The notes under the pieces were generated by a model, which saw nothing but the letters and a program-made list of their open reading frames with translations, had not been told where the DNA came from and did not search any database. A stretch of 64,000 nucleotides of DNA from JAMPXD01 sp041481895. Lineage in GTDB: Bacteria > Desulfobacterota > Desulfuromonadia > Geobacterales > Geobacteraceae. The stretch is from assembly GCA_041481895.1 (NCBI GenBank), contig JBGPCQ010000002.1, positions 1 through 64,000 of the forward strand. Direction: 5' to 3'. Each line of letters opens with the position of its first letter. Within the stretch, counting starts at the first letter, position 1. The position numbers and the translations under genes were made by a program. Of the stretch, positions 26,199-34,550 are shown in pieces.

Positions 26199-26807
26199 AT
26201 GAAAGAGATCACCCCGCGGCAGAAAAAGGTACTCGATTTCATCGCCGATCACCTGGAACGGCACGGCTACCCCCCCACCCTGCGGGAGATCGGCGGGTAC
26301 CTCGGGGTCAGCGGCACCCTGGGGGTAATGAAACACCTGGACGCCCTGGAGCGGAAAGGGTTCATCCGCAAGACCTCCGGCAGTTCACGGGGGATTGCCC
26401 TGACCGGCGCGGCCACCGGCGCCGTCGCGCTCCCCATACTGGGGACCGTACGGGCCGGGGCGCTCAACCTTGCCGTTGAGGAGATCGAGGGGTATTTCAC
26501 CATTGATCTCGCCCGACTGCCGGCGGAGGATGCCTTTTTTCTCAGGGTGAAGGGGGACTCCATGATCAAAGCAGCCATCCTCGACGGTGACCTCGCCCTC
26601 GTGCGCCCCCAGGCAACGGCGCACAACCGGGACATCGTCGTCGCCATGATCGACGACGAGGCCACCCTGAAGCGTTTTTACCGGAAGAGGGATCATATCC
26701 GTCTCCAGCCGGAGAACCCCAGGATGGAGCCGATCATCGTCCGGAAGGGAGAGGGGGTGGTGGCCATCGTCGGGAAAGTGGTGGGTATTTATCGAGAACT
26801 GGAATGA
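26199..26807 (+). CDS. lexA: LexA SOS repressor
   Basis: A 202-residue repressor. The winged-helix DNA-binding domain begins ITPRQKKVLDFIADHLERHG, with PPTLREIGGYLGV as the recognition region. The self-cleavage site is Ala86-Gly87 in TVRAGALN, and the Ser-Lys dyad is Ser121 (KGDSMI) and Lys158 (ATLKRFY), matching Escherichia coli Ser119/Lys156. AAAGGAG lies 6 bp before the ATG at 26199. Autoregulation is predicted from the operator upstream. RecA is not in this window; dinB is, 13 kb away. Confidence 0.96.
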   Translation: MKEITPRQKKVLDFIADHLERHGYPPTLREIGGYLGVSGTLGVMKHLDALERKGFIRKTSGSSRGIALTGAATGAVALPILGTVRAGALNLAVEEIEGYFTIDLARLPAEDAFFLRVKGDSMIKAAILDGDLALVRPQATAHNRDIVVAMIDDEATLKRFYRKRDHIRLQPENPRMEPIIVRKGEGVVAIVGKVVGIYRELE

Positions 26808-26873
26808 CCGGGGACCTCACGGAAATATAAGTATTCGGGACGCGTTTCACCTGAACCAGAGTTTGATAACGCT

Positions 26874-27125
26874 ATGCAAAAAATACGGGAAGACATACGC
26901 GTGGCCGTGATCTTCGGCCCGGGGAGCAGCATCCGGCCGGTCTGGTTCGACTGGTGCAGGCGCAAATACACGGTAGAGGAGGTCACCTACTCGTGGCAGG
27001 AACGGCAGGGGGAAGCGACCCTCGTCCACTTCGCCGTCTCCGACGGCGTCAGCCTCTTCGAACTGACCTACAACGCCGCCAGCCGGATCTGGTCGCTGGC
27101 AGCCGTGGAAGCGGACCGGCAATGA
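26874..27125 (+). CDS. Conserved small protein downstream of lexA
   Basis: An 83-residue protein without membrane segments or metal motifs. The body (RPVWFDWCRRKYTVEEVTY, then HFAVSDGVSLFELTYN) looks like a compact beta-rich fold that I recall from small proteins coded near SOS and DinB genes in other bacteria, but no function is known to me. It lies 66 bp after lexA on the same strand. The ribosome-binding site is weak. It could be part of the SOS transcript. Confidence 0.6.
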   Translation: MQKIREDIRVAVIFGPGSSIRPVWFDWCRRKYTVEEVTYSWQERQGEATLVHFAVSDGVSLFELTYNAASRIWSLAAVEADRQ

Positions 27126-27166
27126 ATGACCGCACCATCCACCAGAAAGCCTGCCAGCTTCACCCG

Positions 27167-27769
27167 CTATTCCAGGCCTTTTCGACGATGTGAGATGAAC
27201 CTCTCCCCCGCTTCCCATATCTTCCAGACAATCAAGCCGCACGCAGCTCCCACTATCCCCCCCACCGCCACGTCGAGGGGATAATGCGCTCCCACGTAAA
27301 TCCTCGACCAGGCGACGAGAACCGCACACGTGAAAAGGGGCGCTTTCCATCGCAGGCTCCTGCCGTACCCCAGAACGAACGCGGTCATGAAGGAGAAGAC
27401 GGCATGCCCGGAGGGGAGGGAGAACGATCTGCTGACGTGCCCCAGGACCCTTACGCCCTCCAGACCGATGGCCGCAACGGGGCGCGGGACATGGAAAAAG
27501 TCCTTGAGAAGCGCCTCGACCCCCAGGGATAAGATAGTGGCGGCTGCATAGACCGCCAGGTACCGTGCCGGCATGAGCCGTTTGTCCACGGCATACAGTA
27601 TGGCCAGCAGCAGAAGATAGGGATAGACAAGCTGTGAACCGCCGAGAAAGGTTATGCCCGGCATGACGACGTCAAGAAACGGCAGCGCCGCATGGTTGAC
27701 GGCCAGGAACAGCTTATGGTTGAAGCTGCCGCTGCCGTAGAAAAGCTGGTAGAGTTGTGCGCCTGTCAT
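27167..27769 (-). CDS. PAP2-superfamily membrane phosphatase
   Basis: A 200-residue integral membrane protein with the complete PAP2 active site: KDFFHVPRP (Lys and Arg), LPSGHAVF (Ser-Gly-His) and SRIYVGAHYPLD (Arg, nucleophilic His, Asp). Such enzymes dephosphorylate undecaprenyl pyrophosphate, phosphatidate or lipid A precursors. It converges with the gene downstream of lexA. Two more PAP2 genes lie at 32 and 43 kb. Confidence 0.92.
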   Translation of the reverse strand: MTGAQLYQLFYGSGSFNHKLFLAVNHAALPFLDVVMPGITFLGGSQLVYPYLLLLAILYAVDKRLMPARYLAVYAAATILSLGVEALLKDFFHVPRPVAAIGLEGVRVLGHVSRSFSLPSGHAVFSFMTAFVLGYGRSLRWKAPLFTCAVLVAWSRIYVGAHYPLDVAVGGIVGAACGLIVWKIWEAGERFISHRRKGLE

Positions 27770-27900
27770 GGGATAGGTATCCTCTTCAGATCCCGGGCTG
27801 GACCGGGACCATATTCTACGGCTTCCGTCAACTGCCCCGCGGGACTCTATTTTAGAATTGACTTCCGCCTGTCAGTTCATCTATGTTCGTTTCAACCCAT

Positions 27901-27998
27901 GGAAGCGCGTCGGTCGCTGGTGGGCCGCCCGGTCTTCAAAACCGGTGGGGGGGATGAGAAATCTCCCCGGTGGGTTCGATTCCCATGCGCTTCCGCCA
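27901..27998 (+). tRNA. selC: tRNA-Sec (anticodon UCA)
   Basis: An unusually long tRNA of 98 nt including an encoded CCA at 27996-27998. The acceptor stem has 8 bp (27901-27908 with 27987-27994) plus a G discriminator. The anticodon stem CCGGT/ACCGG closes a 7-base loop CTTCAAA, giving anticodon TCA at 27936-27938, and there is a long variable arm (GGGGGG..CTCCCC). These are the marks of bacterial selenocysteine tRNA. selA, selB and selD are not in the window. It implies that the genome decodes some UGA codons as selenocysteine; see the flavoprotein at 41070. Confidence 0.96.
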
Positions 27999-28071
27999 TT
28001 TTCCCAGTACCGCGGGCATCTTTTCGTTTTTGCCAGCTTCTGACTTTCGCTCAAATCGCCCATGCGGTCAA

Positions 28072-28109
28072 CTAAAAAGGCTCCCGACACATTGCATTGT
28101 CGGGAGCCT
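28072..28109 (-). terminator. Rho-independent terminator for the radical SAM gene
   Basis: On the minus strand a 12-bp stem (28109-28098 with 28089-28078; AGGCTCCCGACA arms) with an 8-base loop is followed by TTTTT at 28077-28073. Confidence 0.9.
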
Positions 28110-28166
28110 CTTGAACTTTGGATGATCTTCTTCACGTCTCACCCATCACGAATTACAAGATTCCTT

Positions 28167-29912
28167 TCATCTATAGGCCGGTTCCGGCATGGGCAGCAGC
28201 TGTCGCGCGTCGGCCTTCCGCCTGGCGGCATAGGCCTTTTCCAGGGCCAGCGCTGCCTCATTTTTCTCACAGAAGGAACGGGGGTCAAAGGTATGGCCTG
28301 CTGCCAGTCGCTCTTCCTCTTTTTTCAGGCGTTTGTAGGCATACCGGCCGATAAGCGGGGCAACCAGGCGCGTCTTCCAGCCGAATTCGGCGTACATATC
28401 CGCAAGAAGATTTCCCGCCCTTTCCCGGAGTCGCGGATCATGGTGATAATACTTTGTCATGGCCCAGACGGCACCGGCATAGGTGGAACGGAGCGGTGCG
28501 GCCTCCCAGGCGATACGGGCCCGAACCCGTCGGGAATGGTGCGTGCGCATCTGCCAACCGTTCAGGAGAACTCGGATCAGGCGGAGCAGGCTGGGGCCGT
28601 TGACCTCGAAGTCCTGTCGGAAGGCATCAAGCAGGTAGTTCTCTTCCTCACCGCTTTCAATATGGGGATGGCGGTAGTTGAAGCGATACTGGCCATGGGC
28701 ATCGGCAAAGGAGAATTGGGACTCGGGAAGCAGATTCCCCTCCCTCTGGTGCTTTTCATAGAGGGGTGTCCCGGGAATCGGCGTATAGAGCATGAACTGG
28801 TGAAAGACCGTATCATGGCGGACGGCATACGCAATGGTCGCCCCCATTTCTTCCGGCCGGTGATCTTCGAGGCCAAGAATGGATGACCCGAGGACCCGGA
28901 TGCCGTTTGCCTGCAGATGCTGTACAAGGCCGAGCGTATCGACACCCTTGAGCTTGTCGTAGGCGCTCTCCTCTCCTTCAAGGCCCATCCAGACAAAACC
29001 GATTCCGAGCCCCATCAACTGATCCATGGTGTAGGATTTTAGCACCCGGGCCGAGCTGAATACGGAGAGTGCCCAACTCTTGCCATGGGCCTCCATCAGT
29101 TCCAGGAGCCGAAGCGCCCTTTTCCGGTGCAGGAGGAAATTCTCGTCGAGGACAAAAAAGGAGTTCACCTTCAGCTTTTGTTCGATCTCGCACATGACGG
29201 CAAAGAGTTCATCGCCCGTCTCAAAAAAATTGACAAACTGCCCTTTCCCGCCGAACAGGGCGGATGTCGAGCAGAAGTTACACCCCAGGGGACAGCCGAC
29301 GGAGGGGATCAGGATCGCCGCCGTCCGGTCGGGACTGTCGCCAATATCCATACCCATGGTTCTGGTACCGAAACTCGCAAGGGCCATGGGGTGCTTGATC
29401 GGCGTCCGGTCATTCTGGCCGAGGTAACGCTGAAACCAGCGGATACCCTCGCCGCGGACGATGAGGTCCGCATCAATCATCTGATCGAGCCCCTCCTTGT
29501 TGGCGATATGCCCGCCGACGATAATCGTCGCCCCCGGCTGATACTGGCGGATCAGTTCGCACATCTTTGCCACTTTGCCGACATTGGCAATGATCCCGCT
29601 GATGCCGATGACGTCGTAGCTCTGCCTGCGGATTTCTTCACTGAAGCGCTCCAGGGTGGGGAAATCGAGGAGCGTGCAGGGGGCATCGATATTGTCCTGA
29701 ATCATCATCAGCCCGAAGGAGCGGTGAAACATCCGGAGCGAGAACCCCCCCTGGAGGCGGGTGACCTGATTCTGGTACAGCTCCATCGGGTTGATTTTGC
29801 GACTTCCGTACTCATCGTCCTGGCTGTAAGGACCGAAGACACTTGACAGAAGGACACGGGCGCCGGTTGCCAGAGGATGGAGGGGGTGATTAACGGGGGG
29901 GTGGTGCGGCAT
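28167..29912 (-). CDS. B12-binding radical SAM protein
   Basis: A 581-residue enzyme. Residues ~80-185 form a cobalamin-binding-like domain (YDVIGISGIIANVGKVAKM, IIVGGHIANKEG). The radical SAM cluster motif CPLGCNFC lies near residue 210, followed by FFVLDENFLLHRKRAL, WMGLEGEESAYDKLKGVD and SSILGLEDHRPEE. The C-terminal ~130 residues are helical and charged. Class B members modify lipids, cofactors or natural products. AGGAGA precedes the ATG. It stands alone, ended by its own terminator, so the neighbours give no clue to the substrate. Confidence 0.85.
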   Translation of the reverse strand: MPHHPPVNHPLHPLATGARVLLSSVFGPYSQDDEYGSRKINPMELYQNQVTRLQGGFSLRMFHRSFGLMMIQDNIDAPCTLLDFPTLERFSEEIRRQSYDVIGISGIIANVGKVAKMCELIRQYQPGATIIVGGHIANKEGLDQMIDADLIVRGEGIRWFQRYLGQNDRTPIKHPMALASFGTRTMGMDIGDSPDRTAAILIPSVGCPLGCNFCSTSALFGGKGQFVNFFETGDELFAVMCEIEQKLKVNSFFVLDENFLLHRKRALRLLELMEAHGKSWALSVFSSARVLKSYTMDQLMGLGIGFVWMGLEGEESAYDKLKGVDTLGLVQHLQANGIRVLGSSILGLEDHRPEEMGATIAYAVRHDTVFHQFMLYTPIPGTPLYEKHQREGNLLPESQFSFADAHGQYRFNYRHPHIESGEEENYLLDAFRQDFEVNGPSLLRLIRVLLNGWQMRTHHSRRVRARIAWEAAPLRSTYAGAVWAMTKYYHHDPRLRERAGNLLADMYAEFGWKTRLVAPLIGRYAYKRLKKEEERLAAGHTFDPRSFCEKNEAALALEKAYAARRKADARQLLPMPEPAYR

Positions 29913-30219
29913 GTTATTCTCCTAGGGCGTTGTGCAACTTTGTTATATTCATTGTAGAGGAACGCTCCGGAAATGGGTGGCCTAAATTGCTGTATTACAA
30001 TACTATTACAATAGACGAATCCGCTCAGCCCATCACCGGTATCCCCGCTTCTTCGAGTTCGGTGATGCCGAAAGCTACAGCAAGGGATTGGAGCGACTTA
30101 GGGATGAGCTCGGGAAGGACCAGTCTCCAGTCCCGGAATTCGTGCCCTTTCTACGTGGCAACCAACCGGAAAATCTGTTAACCTGGTGCAGCAGCTGGAT
30201 GAAGCTGGAGGAGCTTACC

Positions 30220-30978
30220 ATGCGCAGCAGTTGTAAAAATACGATTCTGCCCCGTTTTGCGGCGGGCACGGTCCCGCTTGCCGGGCTTTTCGCTGTCCTG
30301 CTGCTTGGCGGCTGCGCCGGCCCATCGGGACTGACTGCCTACCGGCAGGGAGACTATGCCGGGGCGCTCCGGGAGTTCCAGGCCGAAGGGGCTCCTGCGG
30401 GAGACTTTGCTGTCGGCGTCATGGCATACAAGGGGGAGGGGGTGGCGCGCGACCCCGGTGCGGCGGCCGATTGGTTTCGTCGGGCCGCCGGGCAGGGGCA
30501 TGCCGCTGCCCAGTACAACCTGGGGCTCCTCTACCTGAAGGGGAATGGGGTGGAAAAGGACCGCCGGGAGGCGGCGCGCTGGTTTCGGCTGGCCGCCGAG
30601 CAGGGGTATGCCAAAGCCCAGCTCAACCTGGGGCTCATGTGCGCCCAGGGGGACGGGGTGGCGAAGGACTTGCCGGAGGCGGCGCGCTGGATCCGGCTGG
30701 CTGCCGAGCAGGGGTATGCCAAGGCCCAGATCTTTCTCGGCGGGATGTACGCCAGCGGCGAGGGGGTGGCGAAGGACCGCCGGGAAGCGGCGCGCTGGTT
30801 CCGTATGGCCGCCGTTGCGGGAAACGCCGAGGCCCAGGTCTACCTGGGAGTCATGTATGCCCGGGGGGACGGGGTGGCGAAGGACCGGGACGAGGCGGTC
30901 AGCTGGCTGCGCAAGGCCGCCGCGCAGGGCTCCTCCCGGGCGCAGGAGTACCTGGAGCGGTTGGGCGCGAGCAGGTAA
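30220..30978 (+). CDS. Sel1-repeat lipoprotein
   Basis: A 252-residue protein starting at an ATG with GGAGGAGC 7 bp upstream. The signal ends at the lipobox LLGGC. Then come about six Sel1 (tetratricopeptide-like) units of 36 residues, each with the pattern A..W...AA.QG.A.AQ..LG..Y..G.GV..D. The middle units are nearly identical at the DNA level (108-bp tandem repeats from about 30470 to 30900), pointing to recent unit duplication. Sel1 proteins scaffold other proteins. No obvious partner is adjacent. Confidence 0.9.
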   Translation: MRSSCKNTILPRFAAGTVPLAGLFAVLLLGGCAGPSGLTAYRQGDYAGALREFQAEGAPAGDFAVGVMAYKGEGVARDPGAAADWFRRAAGQGHAAAQYNLGLLYLKGNGVEKDRREAARWFRLAAEQGYAKAQLNLGLMCAQGDGVAKDLPEAARWIRLAAEQGYAKAQIFLGGMYASGEGVAKDRREAARWFRMAAVAGNAEAQVYLGVMYARGDGVAKDRDEAVSWLRKAAAQGSSRAQEYLERLGASR

Positions 30979-31080
30979 GAAGGCTGATAGCTACAAGGAT
31001 GAAGTATGAAATGAAAACCCTGAGCAAAGATGATAGCGATTTGCGGCAATGGACGAAGGAACACCGAAAGGCAGGTCATC

Positions 31081-31788
31081 ATGGCACAACCCTGGAAAAC
31101 GATCGAAAGCATTCCCACCGACGAAGGAATGCTCGAACTGCGTCAGCGCGGCGAGCGGGACTTTCTGATCATGATCGGCTCCCAGGTGCTTATGAACAGT
31201 CTGGCAAACCGTTCCGAGGTTGTGCTCGGGCAACTCGGCTGCGGCCGCCTGAAGGAGAGTAAAAGCCCGCGGGTACTGGTGGGTGGTCTTGGCATGGGCT
31301 TTACGCTCAAGGCGGTCCTTGACAGCCTCCCCCCTGCGTCCCAGGTTGTCGTAGCCGAACTGAACCCGATCGTCCTCGAATGGTGCAAGGGCCCCCTGGC
31401 CGCTCTCACAGAAAATGTCGTCAACGATCCGCGGGTAACCGTGGAGATCGGTGACGTTGCCCGCCGGATTCGCTTGAGCGCCGTGAACGGTGGTGAGTCG
31501 CGCTTCGACGCCATCATCCTCGACCTGTACCGCGGACCCCACGCAAAAACAGACCAGAGAGATGACCCGCTTTACGGCAGCCGGGCCATCGAGAATATGC
31601 GGGCCGCCCTCAAGCCTTGCGGGGTAGTGGCTGTGTGGGGAGAAAATTATGATGAGGGTTTCGACAAGCGCCTGCGGAGTGCCGGCTTCACGGTGACCAC
31701 CGACCGTCCCGGTCGGGGCGGTCTCCGTCATGTGGTTTTTCTGGCCCACCTGAAACAATCAAAAAAGACAGGGAAACACGCCTCCTGA
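31081..31788 (+). CDS. Spermidine-synthase-like SAM/dcSAM-binding protein
   Basis: A 235-residue protein. VLVGGLGMGFTLKAVLD is the glycine-rich nucleoside-binding motif, VVAELNPIVLEWCKGPL the second strand, FDAIILDLYRGP the acidic catalytic-loop equivalent. The fold is that of spermidine synthase, but the N-terminal beta domain is short and the canonical polyamine-site GGGDGG is replaced. It could be a methyltransferase rather than a polyamine enzyme. The start is the ATG at 31081; a more distant ATG at 31030 is less likely. It follows the Sel1 gene by about 100 bp. Confidence 0.75.
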   Translation: MAQPWKTIESIPTDEGMLELRQRGERDFLIMIGSQVLMNSLANRSEVVLGQLGCGRLKESKSPRVLVGGLGMGFTLKAVLDSLPPASQVVVAELNPIVLEWCKGPLAALTENVVNDPRVTVEIGDVARRIRLSAVNGGESRFDAIILDLYRGPHAKTDQRDDPLYGSRAIENMRAALKPCGVVAVWGENYDEGFDKRLRSAGFTVTTDRPGRGGLRHVVFLAHLKQSKKTGKHAS

Positions 31789-32051
31789 GGGGCATGAGGG
31801 AATTAGCAGGGTCAGACACCCATCATTCATTTTTCAGACTCCAGAAAAACTCCGCTCCAGCCCGCGCCAGGCGCGCCTTCCTGACTTCTATCAATTTAGT
31901 GCAATGCTTCAAACATCATATTTACTTCACCCTCTCGCTCTTTTTCCTAACCGGTTGATTTCCCCGATTAATCCTGTATAATGCCGACAACTCCAGGCAA
32001 TGTATATTATCAGGCAAAAACGGAAGGAAAGGTAGTTTATGAGGCATCACT
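31789..32051. other. Intergenic region with a GGGTCAGACACC motif
   Basis: No gene is visible. The motif GGGTCAGACACC at 31809-31820 recurs, in part, at 34234, 34471 and, in reverse, at 42583. Otherwise the region is unremarkable. Confidence 0.4.
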
Positions 32052-32861
32052 ATGAAATTACTTAATGCTGTTCGGCTGTCGGTATTGATTTTATCTTTCT
32101 CCATTCTCTGTGGATGCGGCACGCTGCCTAACGGGAAGAGATGGGGAGAAGAAGCAACGATTTCTCCCGGTTGGGATAAGGTGGGTACAGCAGCTTACAA
32201 TTCGCTGGTGTCACCTTTGACATGGGTGCCCGTTGCTGGTGCAGCTATCATGCAAATAGACAACTGGGATCATAAAATTTCCAGATGGGCCTCTGACAAG
32301 ACACCCATTTTCGGTTCCCAGGAAAACGCAAACAGCTGGAGTAATCATCTGCTGTACATATCGGGAGCCGTATACGGGACTACCGCACTGCTTACCCCGA
32401 GCGGAGGGCAGAAAGGTGAATGGGTCACCGATAAGATCAAGGGATTTATTGTCGGCGGCGCTGCATTAGGTCTGTCGGAGGGGGTTGTTGAAATACTCAA
32501 GCCGGCAACAAACAGGGATAGACCTGATGGAGACCACTACAGCTTTCCCTCTGGTCATGCTACACTGGCAGCATCATTTTCCACCCTTGCGGCAAAAAAT
32601 ATTGACACAATGCAACTCCCCAGGTCGGCGGAAATTGCGTCCGATATCGGTCTTGGTCTCCTTGCTACAGGCACTGCATGGGCACGGGTGGAAGCGAAAA
32701 AGCATTATCCGTCAGATGTACTGGCAGGAATGGCCATTGGACATTTTTTTAGCGCATTTGTAAATGATGCTTTTCTCGGCCTTGATAATTCACGCGGTGT
32801 TGCTCCAGATGCCGAAATTTCCAAAAAAGGATTTTTTGTGAGCGTTAAAGGGAATTTTTAA
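32052..32861 (+). CDS. PAP2-superfamily phosphatase, secreted lipoprotein form
   Basis: A 269-residue protein with a signal peptide ending in the lipobox ILCGC. The PAP2 motifs are KPATNRDRPDGD, SFPSGHATLAASF and ARVEAKKHYPSDVLAG, so the Lys/Arg, Ser-Gly-His and Arg/His/Asp sets are all present. Unlike the 27-kb homologue it lacks several membrane helices and is probably attached to the outer or inner membrane facing the periplasm. Likely substrates are lipid or sugar phosphates there. Confidence 0.85.
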   Translation: MKLLNAVRLSVLILSFSILCGCGTLPNGKRWGEEATISPGWDKVGTAAYNSLVSPLTWVPVAGAAIMQIDNWDHKISRWASDKTPIFGSQENANSWSNHLLYISGAVYGTTALLTPSGGQKGEWVTDKIKGFIVGGAALGLSEGVVEILKPATNRDRPDGDHYSFPSGHATLAASFSTLAAKNIDTMQLPRSAEIASDIGLGLLATGTAWARVEAKKHYPSDVLAGMAIGHFFSAFVNDAFLGLDNSRGVAPDAEISKKGFFVSVKGNF

Positions 32862-33318
32862 GGTTATTTTGCACGGGGCAGTGGGTCAGGATTGACATTT
32901 AAACATTCCCTCCCACTATTCGGGACGGATTAAGGATTTGCAGAGGGTTTGTTTTTAAAGAAATTAAGGTGTTCAGGATGGATACATTCCAAATGCGGAT
33001 AAATCAAGGTGAAATGCAAATGGGCACTTTTCAGGGTTTTCTGCCAGACACCAATAACGATTATCTTTATAGACAACTTGGCGTTTGTCGCAAATATGTA
33101 GATCAGGGGCAACCATGAATATATTTTAACAAAATATTTCTTGAATGCAACAGGGGAATTCATGGAGGTGGGAAATTATAACAGTCAAATTTTATAATAA
33201 AAGATTTATCGAACAGCACTTTTTCTTTTCCAACTTTCGGGGGATAAAGGGGTTCGATTAATATTAAGAGTTGCAGCCGATCATTACAGGTCGGCTATTT
33301 TATTTCCTCTTTAATGAG
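32862..33318. other. AT-rich intergenic region, no supported gene
   Basis: Base composition drops here, and the AT-rich stretch continues to about 34.8 kb. A 77-codon minus-strand frame (32930-33163) lacks a ribosome-binding site and looks like chance. I see nothing else to annotate. Confidence 0.4.
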
Positions 33319-33421
33319 GTAAACTTTCTTTACAATGTAAACTTAGTTTACATTCCCCGCAAACCCCTACCATTCAAGCCATTACACATAACATGCCTTC
33401 CACTATGTAAACTTTGTTTAC
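33319..33421 (+). promoter_or_regulatory. Three GTAAAC-N3-GTTTAC operators before microprotein genes
   Basis: Fifteen-base palindromes lie at 33319-33333 (one mismatch), 33337-33351 and 33407-33421. Starts are 18 and 70 bp apart. TCAAG at 33374 and GCC at 33395, 16 bp later, lie between the second and third sites. The same set in the same order occurs in reverse at 44314-44415. Confidence 0.75.
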
Positions 33422-33534
33422 CTGCCAGCAAAGCCAAAATACAGGGCAACTAGCTGAGTTTAAATGATTATTGCCCTTGGCATGGATTGTGAAATTGCAC
33501 ATCATGTATACGCACAAATCTAAGGAAGGTTATC

Positions 33535-33705
33535 ATGGAAAACTCCGATGAAGTATCCAAGAAAACCGAGTGCAAACCATACAATTCAATGGGAACAATG
33601 TGGATATGCAACCTGATCATAAATCATAATTGTCCATTTGCATTAAGCTTAGGATATGTCTTCTATTGCAATAATAGAAGTCTGCATAGGCAATATTTCG
33701 ATTAA
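33535..33705 (+). CDS. Cys-rich microprotein A (unknown family)
   Basis: A 56-residue protein with AAGGAAGG 5 bp before the ATG. Four cysteines and one Trp are arranged C-x9-W-x-C-x7-CP-x8-FYC (segments TECKPYNS, MWICNL, HNCPFALSL, FYC). The following gene product aligns with it without gaps over these 35 positions, so they are paralogues. The spacing suggests a metal- or cluster-binding knuckle. I do not recognise the family. It is the first gene behind the GTAAAC operator array. Confidence 0.7.
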   Translation: MENSDEVSKKTECKPYNSMGTMWICNLIINHNCPFALSLGYVFYCNNRSLHRQYFD

Positions 33706-33725
33706 ATATCAATTGAGAGTGCATT

Positions 33726-33899
33726 ATGCATTTATTACACAATCTCCCCGATCCCACAAAATGTAAGACCTTACACGTATTCGCCGATTATTGGGAATGC
33801 CAGATTGACCATGCTAAATCATGTCCTCATTCATTACCATTAAGAGGATGTTTTTATTGTCAACACCCTGAATGCTGGAGTTTTGCACTGGAATTTTAG
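33726..33899 (+). CDS. Cys-rich microprotein B, paralogue of A
   Basis: A 57-residue protein sharing C-x9-W-x-C-x7-CP-x8-FYC with microprotein A (TKCKTLHV, YWECQI, KSCPHSLPL, FYC). It has two extra cysteines, one inside the last spacer and one in HPECW. The gene starts 20 bp after the stop of A. The ribosome-binding site is weak (GAGAG). AT-rich codon use matches A and differs from the GC-rich surroundings. Function unknown; metal binding is inference. Confidence 0.6.
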   Translation: MHLLHNLPDPTKCKTLHVFADYWECQIDHAKSCPHSLPLRGCFYCQHPECWSFALEF

Positions 33900-33913
33900 A
33901 TAAAGGATAAACC

Positions 33914-34183
33914 ATGACATGTGAACATGTGAATACCTGCTCTTTTATCCAGCATATGAGCAAGAAAGTGCCTTTTACCATTAACATGGTAAAAATAAAA
34001 TATTGCGAGTTCAATAAAAACAGGTGTGCCAGATATGGATTGCTACGAGTTTTTAAGATGGAAAAGATTCCTGATGACTTGTGGCCAAGCGATGATATGA
34101 AAGCGTTGGAATTATCGGAATTGAAGTTAAATGAGGCGCGTAAAAAGCTTTACGGATGCAGCAGAGAGGAAATACCTGTTTGA
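33914..34183 (+). CDS. Small Cys protein C
   Basis: An 89-residue protein. The N-terminal half has CEHVNTCSFIQHM, then FTINMVKIKYCEFNKNRCARY, followed by PDDLWPSDD. I recall this pattern (CxxxxxC, KxxYC, xxCARY, PDDLxP) from uncharacterised small proteins of Deltaproteobacteria, but no function is known to me. It starts 14 bp after microprotein B, so A, B and C form one transcription unit behind the operator array. Confidence 0.7.
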   Translation: MTCEHVNTCSFIQHMSKKVPFTINMVKIKYCEFNKNRCARYGLLRVFKMEKIPDDLWPSDDMKALELSELKLNEARKKLYGCSREEIPV

Positions 34184-34329
34184 TCTGCATCATCTTTGGG
34201 ACTAAACGCAAAAGAAATCCGATAACCAGAGAAAATTGCAGGGTCAGCCCCTGACACGAGACATTACCCTGCTCTCAATCGCCTGGCTTCAACGTCTTCC
34301 CCAGCCAGCCACAGATCCCCAATAAATAA

Positions 34330-34360
34330 AAGCCCTGCCGAATATGTCGGCAGGGCTTTC
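34330..34360 (+). terminator. Terminator after the microprotein operon
   Basis: AAGCCCTGCCGA (34330-34341) pairs fully with TCGGCAGGGCTT (34347-34358) over a 5-base loop, followed by a short pyrimidine run. Confidence 0.8.
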
Positions 34361-34370
34361 CCCTTATTTC

Positions 34371-34465
34371 TCTGGACGCGACCCGGTCGTTTACATTTTC
34401 CGTAGCCACCCCCGCTGGTTTTCTTCGCCCCAAGTCGGACTGAAGGAGCAACAATTATCTGGGTT
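34371..34465 (+). repeat. Direct repeat of the pbp leader, upstream copy
   Basis: About 80% identical to 34809-34906. Shared blocks are TCTGGACGC, ACCCGGT, CTGGTTTTCTTCGCCCCAAG and GACTGAAGGAG. It includes the ribosome-binding site but no gene follows, so it looks like the leader of a lost or moved gene. Confidence 0.75.
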
Positions 34466-34550
34466 ATAAAGTGTCAGACCATACTTTTGACAGATTCGTT
34501 TTAATCCTCTGTTTTGAAAAAAAGTGCCGGTCAGACGCTATTATGTGAAA

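Noticed and set aside
32930..33163. 77-codon minus-strand frame in the AT-rich gap
   Set aside because: No ribosome-binding site, low-complexity residues, and no recognisable pattern.
33374..33397. TCAAG-N16-GCC as a flagellar sigma28 promoter
   Set aside because: Spacing is about two bases longer than the usual FliA arrangement and the -10 lacks GATAA. The conservation between the two loci is reported, but not this identity.
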